From: JBHEBG01 sp046557915 | GTDB lineage: Bacteria > Bacteroidota > Bacteroidia > Flavobacteriales > Flavobacteriaceae | Direction: 5' to 3' | NCBI RefSeq assembly: GCF_046557915.1 | Contig: NZ_JBHEBG010000002.1 | Coordinates: 124,001 to 188,000 of the forward strand | DNA length: 64,000 nucleotides | In this document: piece by piece, positions 60,019 to 64,000 of the stretch | Layout of the letters: the number at the start of each line of letters is the position of its first letter | How positions within the stretch are numbered: the first letter of the stretch is position 1 | Position numbers and translations under genes: made by a program | Notes under the pieces: generated by a model | What the model was told of the DNA's origin: nothing | The model's database searches: none | Seen by the model: the letters and a program-made list of their open reading frames with translations, nothing else

Positions 60019-61026
60019 ATGCAAACAAACGACAAGTCTGGTGTAAAGGAATACCGTGCCCATGAAGATAGGTACCAGTCCATGAAATATAACCGAAGCG
60101 GTAAGAGCGGTGTGCTATTGCCAGCATTATCATTGGGGTTATGGCATAATTTTGGATTTGTGGACAGCCTTCAAAATGGTAGGGATATTCTGCGAGGAGC
60201 TTTTGATCTTGGTATTACACATTTTGACCTTGCCAATAATTATGGCCCTCCATATGGTTCGGCAGAAGAGAATTTTGGTTTGTTATACAAAAAGGATTTC
60301 AAACCTTACCGCGACGAGTTGTTCATAGCTTCTAAGGCAGGATTTGATATGTGGCCCGGACCTTATGGTAATCTGGGCTCTAGAAAGTATCTCATGGCGA
60401 GTATAGATCAAAGCCTAAACAGAATGGGCTTGGATTATGTGGATATTTTTTATCATCATAGACCAGACCCCGATACTCCTCTGGAAGAAACAATGATTGC
60501 CTTATCCGATATAGTTAGACAGGGAAAGGCACTTTATGTAGGGATCTCCAATTATCAACCCAAAGAAACCGCGGAAGCCGCTGCACTTTTACGCGAGCTT
60601 AAAGTTCCGTTTATTTTGCATCAGGCACGTTATTCCATATTTGATAGGTGGGTAGAGGATGGCCTGCTAGAGACCCTCGAAGATGAAGGCCTGGGATGCA
60701 TCGCCTTTTCTCCATTGGCCCAGGGTATGCTTACCAATAAATATGTAAACGGAATTCCTGACGACTCTAGGGCGGCCAAGGATTTTACGTATTTGGAAAG
60801 AGAGCAGGTGGAAAACAATTTGGTCAAAATAAAAAACTTGGCAAAAATAGCCGAGCAACGAGGACAAAAGCTATCGCAGATGGCAATTGCGTGGCTTCTT
60901 AACAGACCAGCGGTAGCATCTGTGCTAATTGGTGCAAGCTCAGTAAAACAACTGAAAGAAAACGTTGGTGCTTTAGAACAACTTCATTTTTCGGAAGAGG
61001 AGTTAAAACTGATCGACGCAAACTAG
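60019..61026 (+). CDS. aldo/keto reductase (YghZ/L-glyceraldehyde 3-phosphate reductase-like)
   Basis: The 335-residue protein has the AKR motifs DLANNYGPPYGSAEENFG with the catalytic Asp and Tyr, FIASKAG with the Lys, and DIFYHHRPDPDTPLEETM with the His. The N-terminal YNRSGKSGVLLPALSLGLWHNF matches the YghZ branch. These use NADPH to reduce small aldehydes such as methylglyoxal or L-glyceraldehyde 3-phosphate. It is downstream of lpdA by 85 bp and transcribed in the same direction. The start keeps the family's N-terminal extension. Confidence 0.92.
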   Translation: MQTNDKSGVKEYRAHEDRYQSMKYNRSGKSGVLLPALSLGLWHNFGFVDSLQNGRDILRGAFDLGITHFDLANNYGPPYGSAEENFGLLYKKDFKPYRDELFIASKAGFDMWPGPYGNLGSRKYLMASIDQSLNRMGLDYVDIFYHHRPDPDTPLEETMIALSDIVRQGKALYVGISNYQPKETAEAAALLRELKVPFILHQARYSIFDRWVEDGLLETLEDEGLGCIAFSPLAQGMLTNKYVNGIPDDSRAAKDFTYLEREQVENNLVKIKNLAKIAEQRGQKLSQMAIAWLLNRPAVASVLIGASSVKQLKENVGALEQLHFSEEELKLIDAN

Positions 61027-61039
61027 CCTTCCTTATGCT

Positions 61040-61061
61040 TGGGGTTCTTGTAAAAACCCCA
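61040..61061. terminator. hairpin between convergent genes
   Basis: A perfect 7-bp stem TGGGGTT / AACCCCA with an 8-nt loop lies 13 bp after the aldo/keto reductase stop and before the convergent DUF3179 gene end. There is no U-tract after the stem, so I rate it only as a possible terminator. Confidence 0.35.
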
Positions 61062-61104
61062 TCCGCCAAAAGACGGACGGGGGATTCCCTCTCTCATAGC
61101 ATTC

Positions 61105-62523
61105 TTACTTAATCAGCTTGGTATTGGGGAACGCCGCTTTGTACCCAAACCAAAAAGCGTTATGAGCAGGAATACGCTTTAGTATTTTACCTTCACTAGA
61201 TGTGATCTTATCTTCGGATAGGGTCCAGTTTACACCCTGTGTATCTTTTATTTCGGATAACCCATCGTACTCAACAAATTTCTGGCCTTGTGTTTCATAG
61301 ACCCGGTGCGCCCCGCTGCGGTCTGTTAAAACCACAAAATGTAATCTTCCGATTTGTGCTGTATAAATTGGATTTAACGTTAAGAAACGGCTGGCAATAG
61401 CTAAGTTTTCATTGGGAGCCTTAGATGTCCTTATCGCCAATATTTCGTCTTTATTGTTAAGGCTTTTATCAATTTTAGGAATGGTGAACATAAGGTCATC
61501 CGTTGCAAAATAGGAGCGGTACGCCACTCCTTCTCCATAATCTCTTAAATGTCCGGTTTGCAAGGAAAGTACTGTTGTTTCTGGATGTCTTTTTTTCCAT
61601 GCCCCCCAGGTAGTGGTAACAACACTCAAATAGTCTAGGGCAATACCTTTACCTACCAATGGTCCTATAACCGGTTGGCCTTCCAACGTGCTCCATAGGC
61701 TCTGTGTTGTCTTGTCGTACATCAGTTTATTGGATCGGTATAAGAACCCGCTGGTGCCTAGTTGATAATTTATACCTTGATGTTCGGTTTTGTATAGGAT
61801 TACTGTACCACAAAGAGTGCAATACACGCCTGCTACCGGGATATCACCTACGGTATCCACAAACATTTCGTGCCATGCTAAAATACGTTTTGGGTAAGCC
61901 CTAGCATCACCGTTTACTTCAATCCCAAAAACGATATTACTGTCTTTTAGATAGGTAGCTTCTTTGGCGGAAATCATCTTTGGCTGCCGCAGGGGAGGTA
62001 TGCCATCTTGCCGAACTCCACCCCAACGCACTTCATCTAATCGAATGGTACTTTGCGCTTGTCTTCCCAAAAAATAGTTCTTAAACTTGGGATCCAAGCC
62101 TTGGTGCAGTTTGGCCTTAAATTTATAATAACTATCAGAGTAGGTAGGGGTTTTGTTCCACAACCACTGAAACCACTTGTCTAGATTGTGCCCAAACCGC
62201 TTACCGCTTTTGCGTTCCAACAAACGTATAAGCCGATCGGAAATAGCTCCGTTCTGACTAAAATAGACCGTTTCTATCAGCATAATTTCATAAGCCTCTT
62301 GCCAGTGTTTATCTACATATGAAATGGCCGTATTGATAGTTTTCTTGTCCTCTCCATGCGCAAGTTTTAAAAAAAGATCTGTTGCATCATCCTGGTTGGG
62401 TATCGAAATATGCTCTGGGTGCCCACCTTTGTGCTCTATATCAGCGACATTCATAAAACCCATAAGCAATATTACGCCTATAAGCAAACTATAAAACCCT
62501 ATGTATTTGTGGTTTGGCATCAT
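61105..62523 (-). CDS. DUF3179 membrane-anchored protein
   Basis: The 472-residue protein has an N-terminal membrane anchor (YIGFYSLLIGVILLMGFMN) and a DUF3179 core, seen in VFGIEVNGDARAYPKRIL, AGVYCTLCGTVILYKTE, TSGFLYRSNKLMYDKTTQSLW and TTTWGAWKKRHPETTVLS. The paired Cys in YCTLCG and the conserved His/Asp near the core are typical of this family of unknown role. It is convergent with the aldo/keto reductase gene. The N-terminal part (about 40-160) has helices that may be repeat-like. The function is unknown. Confidence 0.85.
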   Translation of the reverse strand: MMPNHKYIGFYSLLIGVILLMGFMNVADIEHKGGHPEHISIPNQDDATDLFLKLAHGEDKKTINTAISYVDKHWQEAYEIMLIETVYFSQNGAISDRLIRLLERKSGKRFGHNLDKWFQWLWNKTPTYSDSYYKFKAKLHQGLDPKFKNYFLGRQAQSTIRLDEVRWGGVRQDGIPPLRQPKMISAKEATYLKDSNIVFGIEVNGDARAYPKRILAWHEMFVDTVGDIPVAGVYCTLCGTVILYKTEHQGINYQLGTSGFLYRSNKLMYDKTTQSLWSTLEGQPVIGPLVGKGIALDYLSVVTTTWGAWKKRHPETTVLSLQTGHLRDYGEGVAYRSYFATDDLMFTIPKIDKSLNNKDEILAIRTSKAPNENLAIASRFLTLNPIYTAQIGRLHFVVLTDRSGAHRVYETQGQKFVEYDGLSEIKDTQGVNWTLSEDKITSSEGKILKRIPAHNAFWFGYKAAFPNTKLIK

Positions 62524-62635
62524 CCTTATTCCTATAAAAGTAATAGTCGATGTAAGCCAGCGAAAATTTGAACTTTAACTATATTTTAGGAATGGATATG
62601 GGGTTGAGGTAAGAATCAAAACCGAAATTGTTTTC

Positions 62636-63835
62636 TTAATTTTTTACGGTCCCAATTAATTTTAATAGAAAGACCCTTAACCTAAACAGGGTGCTTTTCA
62701 TAAGCTTTAACGTAAATATTTGCCAGGGTTCTATTTGTGACCATATTTGTTTTGCACGATTGGCTATACTCAATTTTATTGCTGCTTTGTTATTTTCGTA
62801 AAGCAGGGCAGTAGCGGTACTGGCGAACATAAACGCAATGGCCCCTATAATGGCTACCGTGGGCGTTAATGCATGGTGGAAAAAACGATAAAGTCCCAAA
62901 CCGGTAAAACTACCATAAAGAATTATGAAGTGCATTACGTAAATGGACAAGGTGCTTTGTCCGATTTTTAAAACAATGGTATTGGTCATAAATTGCCTAA
63001 GCAGCATAAAAATGGCAAATACCACAAAAACGTCGCCCAAGCGTATGAAGAGATAATTATTGAAATAGATATCGGCGAATAATTGGATACCGGTATATCT
63101 TGTGGTGGCCAGAAAAAAGTCCGAAGAATAAAAAACAAGTGTTGCCCCAATGATAAGCGCAATGGAGATGGCCATGGGGTAAATATGTTTTTGATCCTTG
63201 AACCTGGCAAACAAAATAGAAAGAAACCCACCTACGGAAGCATAACCTACCCATGGTACAATAGTAAATACGGAGCCGTTGACCTTGGTAAAATAGTTTG
63301 CAAGAAACTGAGGAAGGTAGTGGTATGCAAATTGTTTGTAATACGGTTCAAAAATAAAAAGCGTTAGGGTAAGCCCTAATAGAACCATAGGGAAAACAAG
63401 TTTTCGCCTGTTGTATGTTAAAAGATAAATGCCAATAATGGCCAGAATGGAGAGCCCTATACAATGTAGTACATCAACAAGGTAAAAGGAATCGTAAATT
63501 TCACCACTTAAAAGACCAAAGAGGTTCATTCTAAGTAGATACCCGATCGCTATTAACTGCAATCCCCTTTTAATACCTTTCTTCACCCTTGGATTATCTA
63601 AGCCCTGTTGCGGGCCTTTGATCAATAAATAAGTGAAGATAAAACCCGATACAGTGAAGAAAACAGGTGCAGTTATACCTCTAAAGTATTGCCAAACCGA
63701 AAATACAAGATTACTACCATCCCTAAATGCCGTATCTAGCAAGCCATCCACAAAATGTCCTTGCAGCATCATTAGAATAGCCCATGCACGCATGGCATCT
63801 ATAAAATATAATCTGTTGGTCTTGCTCTTCATCAA
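62636..63835 (-). CDS. acyltransferase/heparan-glucosaminide-acetyltransferase-like membrane protein
   Basis: The 399-residue protein has about ten membrane segments. The N terminus RLYFIDAMRAWAILMMLQGHF is typical of the acyltransferase-3 and DUF1624 groups, where the Asp-x-x-Arg and His residues lie in the first segment. APVFFTVSGFIFTYLLIKG follows as the second. It would acylate a sugar or lipid from the periplasmic side. The start is at ATG 63833-63835; a -7-like box is at 63888-63895. The exact branch is not decided. Confidence 0.75.
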   Translation of the reverse strand: MMKSKTNRLYFIDAMRAWAILMMLQGHFVDGLLDTAFRDGSNLVFSVWQYFRGITAPVFFTVSGFIFTYLLIKGPQQGLDNPRVKKGIKRGLQLIAIGYLLRMNLFGLLSGEIYDSFYLVDVLHCIGLSILAIIGIYLLTYNRRKLVFPMVLLGLTLTLFIFEPYYKQFAYHYLPQFLANYFTKVNGSVFTIVPWVGYASVGGFLSILFARFKDQKHIYPMAISIALIIGATLVFYSSDFFLATTRYTGIQLFADIYFNNYLFIRLGDVFVVFAIFMLLRQFMTNTIVLKIGQSTLSIYVMHFIILYGSFTGLGLYRFFHHALTPTVAIIGAIAFMFASTATALLYENNKAAIKLSIANRAKQIWSQIEPWQIFTLKLMKSTLFRLRVFLLKLIGTVKN

Positions 63836-63962
63836 AATTAACTAACCTATATACTTGTACAACAGTGTATTTGGATGTTTTCGCTAGCAAAATTAGACAA
63901 AATACTCGCAAATAGATCTAAATTGGGGTATTTTCGTTGAAAGAAATCTTATTCGTGTAGTT

Positions 63963-64000
63963 ATGGCAACAATATTGGCATTTGCAGGCAGCAATTCATC
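63963..64000 (+). CDS. NADPH-dependent FMN reductase-like protein, 3' truncated by window edge
   Basis: Only the first 12 codons are visible: ATG 63963 then ATILAFAGSNSS. The AGSNS motif is the flavodoxin-like phosphate-binding loop of NAD(P)H-dependent FMN reductases. The gene continues beyond the window. The family call rests on this short motif, and it could also be another small Rossmann-like protein. Confidence 0.55.
   Translation, partial: MATILAFAGSNS

Overview
The window is a chromosomal contig from a marine-type flavobacterium (Bacteroidota, Flavobacteriaceae-like). Signs of this are TAnnTTTG promoter elements without Shine-Dalgarno-rich leaders, lipoprotein-rich envelope genes, a sulfatase/DUF1080 neighbourhood, surface proteins with the NIGIG...P..KLD motif, and the block ribB-lptF/G-lolA-ftsK-dgkA-tpx. 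One run of N (45463..45559) marks a scaffold gap. Both ends of the window cut a gene.

Layout. 1-6.7 kb: patatin end, SPFH protein, and a minus-strand ABC export cassette (lipoprotein adaptor, permease, ATPase, DUF6544-like membrane protein). 6.7-21.1 kb: a stress island with a FixL-like PAS histidine kinase, a response regulator fused to a CRP/FNR-type DNA-binding module, six universal stress proteins (five in tandem), a TerB-like protein, an HMA-like protein, a metallo-beta-lactamase-fold lipoprotein, a short eRF1-like protein, two paralogous coiled-coil proteins, Hsp20, a lipoprotein, D-lactate-type dehydrogenase and cardiolipin synthase. 21.3-24.9 kb: sulfite-dehydrogenase-like operon (SorA-like, SorB-like cytochrome, rhodanese lipoprotein, membrane fatty-acid-hydroxylase-like protein). 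25.4-39.8 kb: three secreted or surface proteins, the first a 3004-residue protein with 28 tandem ~88-residue repeats. 39.9-45 kb: PD40 lipoprotein, endonuclease/exonuclease/phosphatase, DUF1080, sulfatase, DUF6090-like. 45.1-45.7 kb: tRNA-Ser(UGA) followed by repeated copies of its 3' end and terminator, interrupted by the N gap. 45.8-64 kb: TauE/SafE permease, DegT aminotransferase, the conserved rib/lpt/lol/ftsK block, NhaC antiporter, methionine-gamma-lyase-like enzyme with divergent Lrp regulator, lipoamide dehydrogenase, aldo/keto reductase, DUF3179, acyltransferase, and the start of an FMN-reductase-like gene.

The most striking result is a promoter architecture shared across the stress island. 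A 14-bp CRP/FNR-style dyad, consensus (A/C)TGA(C/T)-N4-(A/G)TCA(T/G), lies exactly 22 bp upstream of a TAnnTTTR-type -7 box (TACATTCG at hsp20). It occurs in front of USP-1, the TerB-like gene, the HMA-like gene and the metallo-hydrolase (one dyad serving both directions), USP-3, USP-6 and hsp20. Seven promoters at six dyads therefore share one spacing, with no -33 TTG element at the usual distance. This is what class-II activation by a CRP-family protein would look like. The obvious candidate activator is the response regulator with the CRP-type HTH encoded in the middle of the set, paired with its PAS kinase. I infer an oxygen- or redox-responsive dormancy-like regulon, functionally comparable to FixLJ-FixK or DosR; this inference needs experimental proof.

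All function calls come from reading motifs in the translated sequence; no database search was possible.
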